Part shown: piece by piece, positions 8,960 to 17,655 of the stretch
How positions within the stretch are numbered: position 1 is the first letter of the stretch
Layout of the letters: every line of letters starts with the position of its first letter
Assembly: GCA_023653075.1 (NCBI GenBank)
Contig: JAMNXQ010000006.1
Location: forward strand, 1 to 64,000
DNA: 64,000 bases
Direction of reading: 5' to 3'
Origin: Algoriphagus sp.
GTDB taxonomy: Bacteria > Bacteroidota > Bacteroidia > Cytophagales > Cyclobacteriaceae
Position numbers and translations under genes: made by a program
Notes under the pieces: generated by a model
The model's input: the letters and a program-made list of their open reading frames with translations, nothing else
The model's database searches: none
Told to the model about the DNA's origin: nothing

Positions 8960-9678
8960 GCTTGCCTGAGAATTTTCAATTTGAAAAATCGTTTGAAGTT
9001 GGTGCTTTTCAGGTACATCCCAATGGAAACCTAAGTTTACATGCTTTGGCTGATCTTTTCCAAGAAATTGCTTGGAAACATGCGGATTCTCAAGGGTTTG
9101 GTAGGAATTTACTAGATCAACAGTTGATGTGGGTGCTTTCACGATTGGAAATAAAAGTAAGCCAATTTCCCCGCTGGGGAGATTCCCTTCGAATTTTCAC
9201 GGGTGGGAGAGGACAGGCTGGAGCTTTTGCATTCCGGGAGTTTTTGGTGTGGGATCAACACGAAGGGGTAGTGGCTCGAGCCATGTCTTCTTGGCTACTG
9301 GTTCATATCGAGAAAAAAAGAATTCTCAAGCCAGAATCTGTACTTCCTAATTCTCTTTTCGATCCTCAGGCGGCACCTGCTTGGCAGCCTGCCAAATTGG
9401 AGGCTTTAGGTCCAAAAATTGCCTGTAGTATCATTCAGGTACAGCATTCAGACTTGGACTTGTACAACCATGTCAACCATACCAGTTACATCCGATGGGT
9501 GGAAAATAGTGTTGCAGATCGTGGCCTTTTTCCCAACTCAATTTCGGTTAATTATTTAGCAGAGTGCAAAGGTTTGGATGAGGTCAGTTTAACCCTGATC
9601 GGAGATGATTCCTCCCCATTCATCCAAGGCAGGGTGGAGGGTAAATTGGTTTTTGAAGCCCAGGTAAATTTTGAATAG
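8956..9678 (+). CDS. Acyl-ACP thioesterase (FatA/FatB-like double hotdog)
   Basis: 240 aa. Two hotdog repeats: the first spans about 5-130 (FEVGAFQVHPNGNLSLHALADLFQE), the second 145-240. The second carries LYNHVNHTSYIRWVENS, corresponding to the catalytic Asn/His region of plant-type FatA/FatB (NxHVNxxxYIxW). It hydrolyses acyl-ACP to release free fatty acids in the cytosol. It overlaps the MFS stop by four bases (ATGA), suggesting a coupled unit; whether the permease exports a related product is inference. Confidence 0.85.
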   Translation: MSLPENFQFEKSFEVGAFQVHPNGNLSLHALADLFQEIAWKHADSQGFGRNLLDQQLMWVLSRLEIKVSQFPRWGDSLRIFTGGRGQAGAFAFREFLVWDQHEGVVARAMSSWLLVHIEKKRILKPESVLPNSLFDPQAAPAWQPAKLEALGPKIACSIIQVQHSDLDLYNHVNHTSYIRWVENSVADRGLFPNSISVNYLAECKGLDEVSLTLIGDDSSPFIQGRVEGKLVFEAQVNFE

Positions 9679-9742
9679 CCCTATTTTAAAAGCTTTTGAT
9701 CTGGAAAACTTGTTAGTTGGGTGACCGTAGTCACTGGAAGTA

Positions 9743-9773
9743 ATTGGGGTTCTAGCCCAACTTTGTATCTTTC
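9743..9773 (+). promoter_or_regulatory. Candidate promoter for the cytochrome gene
   Basis: ATTG (9743-9746), 19 bases, then TATCTTTC (9766-9773): one mismatch in each Bacteroidota box, correct spacing, 19 bases before the ATG at 9792. Confidence 0.4.
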
Positions 9774-9791
9774 TCACAGAATCTGATTCGG

Positions 9792-10844
9792 ATGATGCAG
9801 CCCTTCCTTAAATTAATTGTGCTTGTCCATGCTCTCCTGAGTTTGGCTGTTGCCTTAATTGCTGTGGTGGGGCTTTTATTTTTTCTTTCGGTTTCAGGGG
9901 TACAATTGCCAAGCCTTTCCAAGGGTGAGCAAGAAGCTACTGCATTAGAAGTTGAACTCTCTGTAGTGAAAGCTTTAGTGGACCCAGCATCACTTTGGCA
10001 TGCACCCGATTTTGCCTTGATAGACCAAGAACCCAATTCTGAAGATTTGCATTATGGTAAGGAACTGGTGGTGAATACAGCCGAGTACCTTGGTCCCAAG
10101 GGCAAGGTGTTGGCCATGTCTAATGGAATGAACTGTCAAAATTGTCATTTAAAAGCGGGTACGGTTCCTTTTGGGAACAACTATGGGGCTGTAGCTGCTA
10201 CCTATCCAAAATTTAGAGCTCGGTCTGGAACAGAAGAGGATATTCAAAAGCGAATCAACGATTGTTTTGAGCGAAGTCTCAATGGAAAGGCATTGGAACG
10301 GAACTCCAAGGAAATGAAAGCCATGGTCGCCTACATCAATTGGGTCGGCAAGGATGTGCCCAAAGGTGAAATCCCAGCCGGTTCAGGGATTTATGAAGTT
10401 CCGCTTTTAGATCGCGCTGCTGACCCAGCCAAAGGTAAAATTGTTTATGAGAATCAATGCGCATCTTGCCACCAGGCCGGTGGCAAAGGAATGGCCAAGG
10501 CAGATGGGTCGGGATATGTATATCCTCCGCTTTGGGGTGAGGCTAGTTACAACCACGGAGCAGGTCTCTACCGAATTACTCGTTTTGCTGGTTACGTGAA
10601 AGCGAATATGCCCTTGGGTGCCACCTTTGAATCACCCATCTTAAGTGACGAAGATGCTTGGGATGTGGCAGCTTATGTCAACAGCATGGAGCGACCGAAG
10701 AAAGACCTTTCCAAGGACTGGCCCGACATTTCTAAGAAACCTATGGATCATCCTTTTGGGCCTTTTTCTGATGAATTCACCGAGGAACAACATAAGTTTG
10801 GACCCTTCAAGCCCATCAAAGCCGCTAAATCGAGCAGCAAGTGA
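9792..10844 (+). CDS. Dihaem cytochrome c, TsdA-like (thiosulfate dehydrogenase family)
   Basis: 350 aa with an N-terminal hydrophobic segment (about 7-35) that is a signal or anchor, placing it in the periplasm. Two haem-binding sites: CQNCH at 115-119 and CASCH at 223-227. Between them, RINDCFERSLNGKAL places a cysteine at 158, the position known in TsdA as the unusual distal Cys ligand of haem 1. MPLG at 272 is a fitting Met ligand for haem 2. TsdA oxidises thiosulfate to tetrathionate, or does the reverse. The nearby persulfide dioxygenase and YeeE genes fit sulfur metabolism. The next gene overlaps by four bases (GTGA). The physiological direction cannot be told. Confidence 0.8.
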   Translation: MMQPFLKLIVLVHALLSLAVALIAVVGLLFFLSVSGVQLPSLSKGEQEATALEVELSVVKALVDPASLWHAPDFALIDQEPNSEDLHYGKELVVNTAEYLGPKGKVLAMSNGMNCQNCHLKAGTVPFGNNYGAVAATYPKFRARSGTEEDIQKRINDCFERSLNGKALERNSKEMKAMVAYINWVGKDVPKGEIPAGSGIYEVPLLDRAADPAKGKIVYENQCASCHQAGGKGMAKADGSGYVYPPLWGEASYNHGAGLYRITRFAGYVKANMPLGATFESPILSDEDAWDVAAYVNSMERPKKDLSKDWPDISKKPMDHPFGPFSDEFTEEQHKFGPFKPIKAAKSSSK

Positions 10845-12211
10845 GGGGTAAAGTTTTCTTTTTATTCTTTATAGGAATTACATTTTTTCCTGAGGCAGTT
10901 CATTCGCAAACTGAGGAGAAAGAAAAAAAAGTAATTTTTCTGCCGGAATTAAGCTTCCGAAGCTTTTGGATGAATACCTCGTATTCCAATGAGGCGCTTC
11001 GATCGGATTATGCGCTGGGACTAAGCTCTCTTATTGGGGGGAAATTGACCTTTCAAAAAAAGTGGGAGGTTCAGACAGGCTATCGCCTTTTTGCCAATGC
11101 GATCAGTTCTGATTTTTGGGAACCTGATCCAGCTACAGGTCAAGCCAATCGCTACGAATCGGGTTTATTTAATTTAGTAGAACCTAATGACCGATTTTTT
11201 GGCAGGTTGGAATTGCTTTCATTAGCATGGATTCAACCGAAGTTTGGTGTTAAGGTGGGTAAAATGGGAATTCAGTCCGATTGGATAAATGCCCAGGATG
11301 GACGACTCTCTCCAACCGTAGTGGAAGGGATTCATGCCTACTATGTACCAAAAGCCAATTGGAAAGTTAGTGCTTGGGGGATTACTCGAATGACTATTCG
11401 AGGATCTAAGGATTGGCTTCCAATCGAAGAGACGATTGGACTATATCCACAGGGTAGAAGTTACTCAGGTAAATCATCTGCTTATTTTGGAAATACATCG
11501 AGTTCTTGGTTGGGAATTTGGGAATTGGAAGGAAAGGTTAAGGGAGGGAAGATGCTACGGTTCTCACAAACCTTTGCAGCCAACTTGTTTTCGACCTACT
11601 GGGCGACATTCGAAAAAACAACCAAAATCAACCTAGGGAATTGGACATCAGGAATTCAAGGGGGGTTCCAACATGGATTAAGGGAAGGTGGAAATCCAAT
11701 TATTGAGAAGCAATACAAGAATCCAAAAGACCTCAACTTTGTAGTTTCAGCCAAATTGAACTGGAAAAAGGATGCCTGGGAGGCGCAACTTAGTGCTACG
11801 CAACTAGGAGGGAAGGGGCGTTGGTTAAACCCTCGGGAATGGGGGAAGGATGCCTGGTATACCTTTATTCCTAGAGAACGAAACGAAGGATTTGAAAAGG
11901 TCACAGCGGTGGTGGGCTATGCTTCGTATCGTTTTAAAAAACTTCCCCTTCAACTGTACACCTATATGGGGATCCATGTTTTACCTCAACTAGAAGACAC
12001 TGCTGCCAATAAATACAATTTCCCAAGTTACCGACAGCATACTATAGGCTTAAGGTATGCTCCCAAAAAATTCAAAAATCTAGAATTTCAATTGATAGGG
12101 GTTGCAAAAGAGCCGCTGACAACTAAAAAACTTCTTCCGATACAGCAATACAATAAGGTGGACCTGTGGCATTTCAATGGACTTATCAATTGGAAATTCG
12201 CCAAAGACTAA
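10841..12211 (+). CDS. Outer-membrane beta-barrel protein coupled to the cytochrome
   Basis: 456 aa, GTG start overlapping the cytochrome stop (GTGA). A signal peptide covers about residues 1-22 (VFFLFFIGITFFPEAVHSQ). The rest alternates aromatic and polar residues as in beta-barrels, and the chain ends near WHFNGLINWKFAKD, without a classical terminal Phe. The fold resembles OprD/porin-like families (IHAYYVPKANWKVSAWG), but I cannot assign it firmly. Translational coupling to the TsdA-like cytochrome suggests it passes a sulfur oxyanion or otherwise serves that enzyme. Confidence 0.75.
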   Translation: MRGKVFFLFFIGITFFPEAVHSQTEEKEKKVIFLPELSFRSFWMNTSYSNEALRSDYALGLSSLIGGKLTFQKKWEVQTGYRLFANAISSDFWEPDPATGQANRYESGLFNLVEPNDRFFGRLELLSLAWIQPKFGVKVGKMGIQSDWINAQDGRLSPTVVEGIHAYYVPKANWKVSAWGITRMTIRGSKDWLPIEETIGLYPQGRSYSGKSSAYFGNTSSSWLGIWELEGKVKGGKMLRFSQTFAANLFSTYWATFEKTTKINLGNWTSGIQGGFQHGLREGGNPIIEKQYKNPKDLNFVVSAKLNWKKDAWEAQLSATQLGGKGRWLNPREWGKDAWYTFIPRERNEGFEKVTAVVGYASYRFKKLPLQLYTYMGIHVLPQLEDTAANKYNFPSYRQHTIGLRYAPKKFKNLEFQLIGVAKEPLTTKKLLPIQQYNKVDLWHFNGLINWKFAKD

Positions 12212-12519
12212 ATTCGTGTCCTGCCGTTATTTGCCTCATACATTAGGAATTCTCGTTTTATTAGCGCAGCTTTGTTTGTCGGAAAAATGTTTTCGATACT
12301 TGTCAACAAGTTTAGCATCGGCGATTCACCTGCCACAAGTAGCAAATCAAGAGTTCTCCAACACAGGTTTTACTTCTTTTTCTTCTACTTTTTTAATTCG
12401 ACAGAAGATCTTCTTTTTTGAGTTAAAACCTGCAGTTAACAATCTTTAGAGAACCCAGATTTACCAGTACCTACCAAAACAATCACCCCATTAAGACCAT
12501 TCGATTTTCTGATTCAGCC
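12212..12519 (+). other. Intergenic stretch without a supportable gene
   Basis: 308 bases between the outer-membrane protein and the desaturase. The 90-aa ORF in the track (12177-12449) starts inside the upstream gene and has no recognisable feature. The stretch is pyrimidine-rich near its centre, and I found no hairpin with a T-run and no convincing promoter. Confidence 0.5.
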
Positions 12520-13590
12520 TTGTCTGAATTCTCCCTCACCCTCAGAAGCAGAGTCAACGCTTATTTCACTTCTACCCAGCAAACCAAGTTTGCTACTACT
12601 GAAATGAAGTTCAAGACGGTGTTCATGTTGAGCCTTTATTTCTTGCCCATACTCCTGATTAGTTTAGGTGTATTTGACCAAACATGGCAGCTTTTTGCCT
12701 GTTTCGTAGCAAGTGGCTTTGGTATGGCAGGAATTGGAATGGGAATTATGCACGATGCCATCCATGGTACCTATTCGCAGAATTCAAAAATCAATAAATT
12801 GCTTGGCTATACGCTCAATCTCGTAGGAGCCAATGCTACGGTTTGGAAAATTCAACACAACGTGTTGCATCATTCGTATACGAATATACCTGAAGGGGAC
12901 GATGACATCAATGCGCCTTTCTTCCTTCGATTTTCCCCTCATGCTCCCAAAAACAAGATGCATAAATTCCAACATTGGTACACTTGGATCTTTTATGGCC
13001 TATCTACCGTGTCTTGGGTTACCTCAAAGGATTTTATCCGATTTGATCGGTACTACAAAATGGGATTGTTTAAGGGAAAGAACATATACCGAAATACCGT
13101 CTTAAAAATTATTGCTTGGAAACTGGTATACTACACGTTTATCCTTGGCTTACCTATCGCATTTTCTCCTTTCGGAGTAGGTTCAATTTTGCTCGCGTTT
13201 TTGCTCCTTCATTTCATTACTGGTCTCAGCATTTCCCTCGTGTTTCAAACAGCCCACATCATGCCGGAGGTGTCCTTTCCTCAAGCCAATGAACAGGGTA
13301 TCGTGGAGGGAGAACGCATGCTGCACCAATTGGTCACCACCTCAAATTATTCCGAAAATAGTCCGCTCTTCTCCTGGATGATTGGTGGGTTGAATTACCA
13401 AATAGAGCATCATTTATTTCCGGATATCTGTCACGTACACTACCGAAATATCGCTCCGATTGTGAAAGCAACCGCTGCCGAATACAATATTCCTTACTAC
13501 ACAAAAAAGACATTTTTTGACGCTTTGAAGGCCCATGCTAAGATGCTGTACCAACTTGGTCACCTCGAAATGCAGCCTATTAAAGCCTAA
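12520..13590 (+). CDS. Membrane fatty acid desaturase (acyl-lipid / linoleoyl-CoA type)
   Basis: 356 aa. Three histidine boxes for a di-iron centre: HDAIHG near 77, HNVLHHSYTN near 110 and NYQIEHHLFPD near 290; the Q in the last box is typical of front-end and related desaturases. Several membrane helices. The start is TTG at 12520; the N-terminal SEFSLTLRSRVNAYFTS resembles the start of homologues, so I prefer it to the internal ATG at 12604. It introduces a double bond into membrane acyl chains using oxygen and an electron donor. The helicase/cold-shock group follows after nine bases, so cold-responsive co-expression is plausible (inference). Confidence 0.87.
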   Translation: MSEFSLTLRSRVNAYFTSTQQTKFATTEMKFKTVFMLSLYFLPILLISLGVFDQTWQLFACFVASGFGMAGIGMGIMHDAIHGTYSQNSKINKLLGYTLNLVGANATVWKIQHNVLHHSYTNIPEGDDDINAPFFLRFSPHAPKNKMHKFQHWYTWIFYGLSTVSWVTSKDFIRFDRYYKMGLFKGKNIYRNTVLKIIAWKLVYYTFILGLPIAFSPFGVGSILLAFLLLHFITGLSISLVFQTAHIMPEVSFPQANEQGIVEGERMLHQLVTTSNYSENSPLFSWMIGGLNYQIEHHLFPDICHVHYRNIAPIVKATAAEYNIPYYTKKTFFDALKAHAKMLYQLGHLEMQPIKA

Positions 13591-13599
13591 AACCTACTT

Positions 13600-14793
13600 A
13601 TGAATCAATTTACCAAAAAGAATACCAAATCATCTGCTCCAGCTCGAGGTGCAAACCCTGATCGAAGACAGGTGAAAAAGAAAGAGTCCACCCTTGACCC
13701 AAGGCTGTTTGTAAAAAAAGCGCAGCCAAGCGGGCAAGAAGGATTTCGTACTGAAAAATCATTTGCTGAACTAGGCCTAAGCGCCAAGTTGCTTCAAAAT
13801 ATTTTAGCCAAAGGCTACCAAACCCTTACTACGATTCAGGAACAATCCATCGAGCCACTTCTTCATGGAAGAGACGTGATGGCAATTTCAAAGACTGGAT
13901 CGGGTAAGACTGCTGCCTTTTTGATTCCTATCATTGAACATGCGCTCAAGGATCCTCGGAATTACACCGCCTTGGTCGTGACCCCCACTCGTGAGCTAGC
14001 CCTTCAAATCGAAGAGGAGTTTAAAAGCTTGAGCACAGCCATGAACTTGTACTCTGCTACCTTCATTGGAGGAACCAATATCAACTCGGATATCCCTAAG
14101 TTGGAGCGTAAGCTCCAAGTGATTGTAGGCACACCAGGAAGGCTATTAGACCTTTCGGATCGCCGTGTACTGGATCTTAGAAAAGTCAACACGCTTGTTT
14201 TGGATGAGTTTGACCGAATGTTGGATATGGGCTTTGTACTCGATGTCAACAAATTAGTCAACAGAATTGGAGCAAGAGACCAAACCCTCCTGTTCTCCGC
14301 CACGTTAGAACCAGGACAGAAAAAGTTGATCGATGGTTTATTGTCCAATCCGGTAGAGGTGAAAGTATCGACGGGAGCCACTACCAACGAGAATATCGAA
14401 CAACAAACCATTCGGGTACCCGAAGGTCAAGATAAGTTTGAGGTGATGGCAGATTTGTTTGCTAATCCAGAGTTGGAGAAGGTGATTTTATTCACCGAAA
14501 CCAAAAGATTAGCCGATCGATTGGCGAAAAAATTAATTCAAGCTGGCATCAAAGCCGGTCAGATTCACGGAGATAAGTCCCAGAATTTTCGAAATAGAAT
14601 GATCGAAGAATTCAAGAATGGGGAAATTCGGGTGTTGGTAGCTACGGATGTTGCTGCCAGAGGGATCGATGTAGCTGATGTGAGCCATGTGATCAATTAT
14701 CAGCTACCGATGACCATGGATGCTTACATCCATCGTATCGGAAGAACGGGAAGGGCCGGAAAAGTAGGCCATGCCATCACATTTGTAAACTAA
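13600..14793 (+). CDS. DEAD-box-type RNA helicase with DEFD box
   Basis: 397 aa. A basic N-terminal tail of about 45 residues precedes the helicase core. Motifs in order: Q-motif (TLTTIQEQSI), Walker A SKTGSGKT, PTRELALQ, GTPGRLLD, the box VLDEFDRMLDMG (DEFD instead of DEAD), LFSATL, FTETKRLADRL, VLVATDVAARGIDV and YIHRIGRTGRAG. All catalytic motifs are present, so it should be active. The chain stops soon after motif VI, with no long C-terminal tail. The next genes are a small basic protein and a cold-shock protein, suggesting a cold-adaptation RNA unit. Confidence 0.92.
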   Translation: MNQFTKKNTKSSAPARGANPDRRQVKKKESTLDPRLFVKKAQPSGQEGFRTEKSFAELGLSAKLLQNILAKGYQTLTTIQEQSIEPLLHGRDVMAISKTGSGKTAAFLIPIIEHALKDPRNYTALVVTPTRELALQIEEEFKSLSTAMNLYSATFIGGTNINSDIPKLERKLQVIVGTPGRLLDLSDRRVLDLRKVNTLVLDEFDRMLDMGFVLDVNKLVNRIGARDQTLLFSATLEPGQKKLIDGLLSNPVEVKVSTGATTNENIEQQTIRVPEGQDKFEVMADLFANPELEKVILFTETKRLADRLAKKLIQAGIKAGQIHGDKSQNFRNRMIEEFKNGEIRVLVATDVAARGIDVADVSHVINYQLPMTMDAYIHRIGRTGRAGKVGHAITFVN

Positions 14794-14802
14794 ACCACTT
14801 GC

Positions 14803-15063
14803 ATGTCAAAAAATCAAAACACATTTATCAAAAAACAGAAGGCGGAACTAAAGAAGAGAAAGCAGAAAGATAAACTTGAAAAGAAACTAGAGCGAAAAGG
14901 ACAACCCAAAGATGGAAGTCTAGACAATATGATCGCTTATGTGGATGAATTCGGGAATATCTCAGCCACTCCTCCCGAACCACCTGTAGAGAAAAAATTT
15001 AATTCAAATCAGTCCAATCAAAACCGAGTAAAAAACAATCAAAATTTCAAAAATCATGAATGA
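14803..15063 (+). CDS. Small highly basic protein, free-standing N-terminal module of a cold-shock protein
   Basis: 86 aa. Residues 1-35 are almost all Lys, Gln, Glu and Arg (FIKKQKAELKKRKQKDKLEK), then NMIAYVDEFGNISATPPEPP, then an Asn/Gln-rich tail. In other Bacteroidota I recall this Lys-rich stretch plus xMAYVDExGNxxxTPPDP as the N-terminal part of a longer cold-shock-domain protein; here it stands alone. It starts nine bases after the helicase stop and its end overlaps the cold-shock gene by eight bases, so the two are probably co-translated. An RNA-binding or RNA-chaperone helper role is inference. Confidence 0.75.
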   Translation: MSKNQNTFIKKQKAELKKRKQKDKLEKKLERKGQPKDGSLDNMIAYVDEFGNISATPPEPPVEKKFNSNQSNQNRVKNNQNFKNHE

Positions 15064-15250
15064 AGGAACAGTAAAATTCTTTAACACAACCAAAGGCTTT
15101 GGATTCATTACCCCATCTGATAACAGTGAGGACGTATTCGTTCACCACACTGGTTTGGTGCACGAAATCCGTGAAAATGACAAGGTGGTTTACGAACTAG
15201 TACAAGGAAAAAAAGGCATTAATGCCGTTAATGTAAAAGTGGTGAAGTAA
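15056..15250 (+). CDS. Cold-shock domain protein
   Basis: 64 aa, a single cold-shock domain. RNP1-like KGFGFITPSD (residues 13-22) and RNP2-like DVFVHHTGL (27-35) are intact, so it should bind single-stranded RNA or DNA. Its ATG overlaps the stop of the preceding basic protein by eight bases (ATGAATGA). A strong intrinsic terminator follows 21 bases after the stop, closing the helicase operon. Confidence 0.92.
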   Translation: MNEGTVKFFNTTKGFGFITPSDNSEDVFVHHTGLVHEIRENDKVVYELVQGKKGINAVNVKVVK

Positions 15251-15270
15251 TCACTACATCCCTTGAGGTA

Positions 15271-15320
15271 AAATCCCCGGGCGATTTCTGTTCGTTCGGG
15301 GATTTTTTATTTTTTTTTTC
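15271..15320 (+). terminator. Intrinsic terminator after the cold-shock gene
   Basis: AAATCCCCG (15271-15279) pairs with CGGGGATTT (15297-15305), then a long T-run interrupted by one A. Confidence 0.85.
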
Positions 15321-15404
15321 AAAAGAGAAACTTAGCTTTAGCTTTCAATTTTACCTGTTGTAAAGCGACTGAAGTTTAAGTCGTCCTCGCCTAATTTATT
15401 TGCT

Positions 15405-15839
15405 ATGAAGAATTACCCAATCTATCTCTTTGTATTTTTAGTGCTACTTTCCTGTGCCCCAAAGCAGACTGAAGAAGCTACCGATTCAAGTTCTGCATCC
15501 CAAACCAGCATAAAAAACCCTATCATGCCTGACTCTGTACTTCGCCATGTGGTCTTGTTTGGATTTAAAGCTACTTCCTCTCCGCAAGACGTAGAGAAAA
15601 TTGTTGCTGGCTTCCAAGCACTTCCTGGAAAAATCTCTGAAATCAAAGGCTTTGAGTGGGGTGTCAACTCTAGCCCGGAAGGGCTCAACCAAGGCTTGAC
15701 ACATGCGTTCACGGTCACTTTTCATTCCAATGCAGACCGTGATGCCTACATTCCTCACCCTGCCCACCAGGAATTTGTGGGCCTTTTAAGCCCGCATCTG
15801 GATAAGGTAACGGTATTGGATTATTGGACCAAAGAATAA
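15405..15839 (+). CDS. Dabb-domain (stress-responsive alpha/beta barrel) lipoprotein
   Basis: 144 aa. The N-terminal hydrophobic stretch ends in a lipobox (VLLSC at about 14-18), so the mature protein is probably lipid-anchored. Residues ~45-144 form a Dabb domain: LRHVVLFGFKA at the start, FEWGVNSSPEGLNQGLTHAF in the middle and HPAHQEFVGLL before the end. Dabb dimers are found in stress proteins and in some cyclases; no specific reaction can be stated. Single gene. Confidence 0.82.
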   Translation: MKNYPIYLFVFLVLLSCAPKQTEEATDSSSASQTSIKNPIMPDSVLRHVVLFGFKATSSPQDVEKIVAGFQALPGKISEIKGFEWGVNSSPEGLNQGLTHAFTVTFHSNADRDAYIPHPAHQEFVGLLSPHLDKVTVLDYWTKE

Positions 15840-15910
15840 ACCAATTCATCGGTTTAACGTACCACTTGTCTTGGATTTAACCGAGTTGACTTGAAGATGA
15901 GTTGATTGCT

Positions 15911-16519
15911 ATGCAGTATTCGCTTATACCTCAGGAATCCAGTAACCTACTTCCATTTCAAGGTGAAGTAAGTTTTCATCCCCATTTTTTTTCAAGTGCG
16001 GAAGCAGATGAATTATTTCAAGTCTTTCATGATCGATTATCCTGGCAGCAGGAACCGATCTGGATGTTTGGTAAGCAAGTGCTCCAACCTAGACTAACTG
16101 CGCTGTATGGGGACCCTAAGGTGCCGTATAGGTATTCAGGGATTGCGATGGAAGCAAGGCCTTTCACGGATGAACTAAAACTAATCAAGAACCGTCTGGA
16201 AGCCTTTACCAAACAGGAGTTAACGCATGTGCTCTGCAATTATTACCGAGATGGGATGGATAGCATGGGTTGGCATCGTGATAATGAGCCGGTATTGGGT
16301 AATAATCCAGCGATTGCCTCGCTGACCTTTGGTGCTACCCGATCTTTTCAATTGCGCCCCTACGGAAAAAAGGAGCCTAAATTGAGCCTTGAACTTTCGC
16401 ATGGAAGTCTTTTACTAATGGGCGGTGAAAGCCAGCATTTCTGGGAACACCAGCTTCCCAAAACCAAAAAGGTATTGGCTCCTCGTATCAACCTCACTTT
16501 TCGAAAATTAATCGCTTAA
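15911..16519 (+). CDS. AlkB-family 2-oxoglutarate/Fe(II) dioxygenase
   Basis: 202 aa from the ATG at 15911 (the track begins at a TTG three codons earlier). The iron ligands are WHRDNEP (HxD) near 118-124 and the distal His of SQHFWEHQL; PRINLTFR near the C-terminus supplies the 2-oxoglutarate-binding arginines. LCNYYRDGMDSMGWHRD is the substrate-side signature of the ALKBH2/3-like branch. It removes alkyl groups from DNA or RNA bases. Convergent with the MsrAB gene only 29 bases away. Confidence 0.9.
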   Translation: MQYSLIPQESSNLLPFQGEVSFHPHFFSSAEADELFQVFHDRLSWQQEPIWMFGKQVLQPRLTALYGDPKVPYRYSGIAMEARPFTDELKLIKNRLEAFTKQELTHVLCNYYRDGMDSMGWHRDNEPVLGNNPAIASLTFGATRSFQLRPYGKKEPKLSLELSHGSLLLMGGESQHFWEHQLPKTKKVLAPRINLTFRKLIA

Positions 16520-16548
16520 TTGGAGATGAAGTAGGTTTTAGATAGGAG

Positions 16549-17655
16549 TTAGTTGACCACCCAAAGGTAGTCACCGTATCCTGCAGCTTGCATTTCTGAT
16601 TTAGGAATAAACTTCATTGCCGCAGAATTCATGCAGTAGCGCAATCCCGTTGGTGCAGGACCGTCGTTGAAAACATGCCCTAGGTGAGAGTTTCCTAGCT
16701 TACTACGCACTTCTACACGTAGCATTCCCAGTGTACGATCTACTGGCTTATCAATCACGCGTGCATCGATGGGTTTGGTAAAGCTAGGCCATCCAGAGCC
16801 TGATTCGTATTTGTCCTTGGAGCTAAATAAAGGAGCACCTGTAACGACACAAACATAGATTCCCTCTTCCTTATTTCCGTTGTAGGCGTTATTGAAGGCA
16901 AATTCAGTGGCTCCCTCCATCGTCACTTCGTACTGCATCTCATCCAACTCTTTTTTGAGATCGCCTTTGGATGGAGCAGGGTATTTTTTGGCACTTAGCT
17001 CAGGCCAATGCTTTTGAATAAAAGCATCTCTGCCAGATCCTTTGTGGTACGCATAGTAATCTTGAGGACTCTTTTTGTAGTAATCTTGGTGGTAATCTTC
17101 CGCAGGGTAGAAATTCGTAAACTTGATGATGGGAGTAGCTACTGGCTTGGAAAATCGTTTGGATTGATCCAGGCGCTTTTTGCTTTCTTCTGCTACCTTC
17201 TTTTGCTGGTCGTTGTGAAAGAAAATAGCGGACTCGTATTGAGTTCCTCGATCAAAAAATGAGCCACCCACATCTGTAGGGTCATAGGTTTGCCAGAATA
17301 TATCTACCAATTCGGCATAGCTGATGACTTCAGGGTCAAAGGTGATTTGCACGGATTCACGGTGAGAAGTTTTGCCTCCTGATACTTCGCCATAGGTAGG
17401 ATTTTTTTCCTTTCCTCCTGAATAGCCAGAAATTACTGAAATAACTCCATCTAAGTCCTCAAATGGAGCTTCTACACACCAAAAACAACCTCCTGCGAAG
17501 GTAGCAACCTGTTGGGATGCTGAAAAAACTTCTTTTGGAGATTCTTCGGCGCTATTTTGAAAATCAGGTGAGGGAGTAGATCCCCCGCCACAAGCAAGGA
17601 AAAGTGAGGCAATCAAAGCGAACATGGGATAGCTGAATTTTGAGTTTATTTTCAT
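16549..17655 (-). CDS. msrAB: Peptide methionine sulfoxide reductase MsrA/MsrB fusion, lipoprotein
   Basis: 368 aa from the ATG at 17655. The signal peptide ends in a lipobox (LFLAC at ~18-22), then a Ser/Pro linker. MsrA (~50-205) has the catalytic GGCFWCVEAPFEDLDGV and the GYSGG segment. MsrB (~235-368) has the GSGWPSF motif and RYCMNSAAMKF with its catalytic Cys. The MsrB CxxC zinc sites are absent: only one Cys, in YVCVVTGAPLF, is seen where a zinc-binding CxxC would be. It repairs oxidised methionine, (S) form by MsrA and (R) form by MsrB, on exported proteins in the periplasm. Confidence 0.93.
   Translation of the reverse strand: MKINSKFSYPMFALIASLFLACGGGSTPSPDFQNSAEESPKEVFSASQQVATFAGGCFWCVEAPFEDLDGVISVISGYSGGKEKNPTYGEVSGGKTSHRESVQITFDPEVISYAELVDIFWQTYDPTDVGGSFFDRGTQYESAIFFHNDQQKKVAEESKKRLDQSKRFSKPVATPIIKFTNFYPAEDYHQDYYKKSPQDYYAYHKGSGRDAFIQKHWPELSAKKYPAPSKGDLKKELDEMQYEVTMEGATEFAFNNAYNGNKEEGIYVCVVTGAPLFSSKDKYESGSGWPSFTKPIDARVIDKPVDRTLGMLRVEVRSKLGNSHLGHVFNDGPAPTGLRYCMNSAAMKFIPKSEMQAAGYGDYLWVVN

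Noticed and set aside
12177-12449. 90-aa + ORF after the outer-membrane protein
   Set aside because: Starts inside the upstream gene, has no recognisable feature and no codon pattern of the neighbours.
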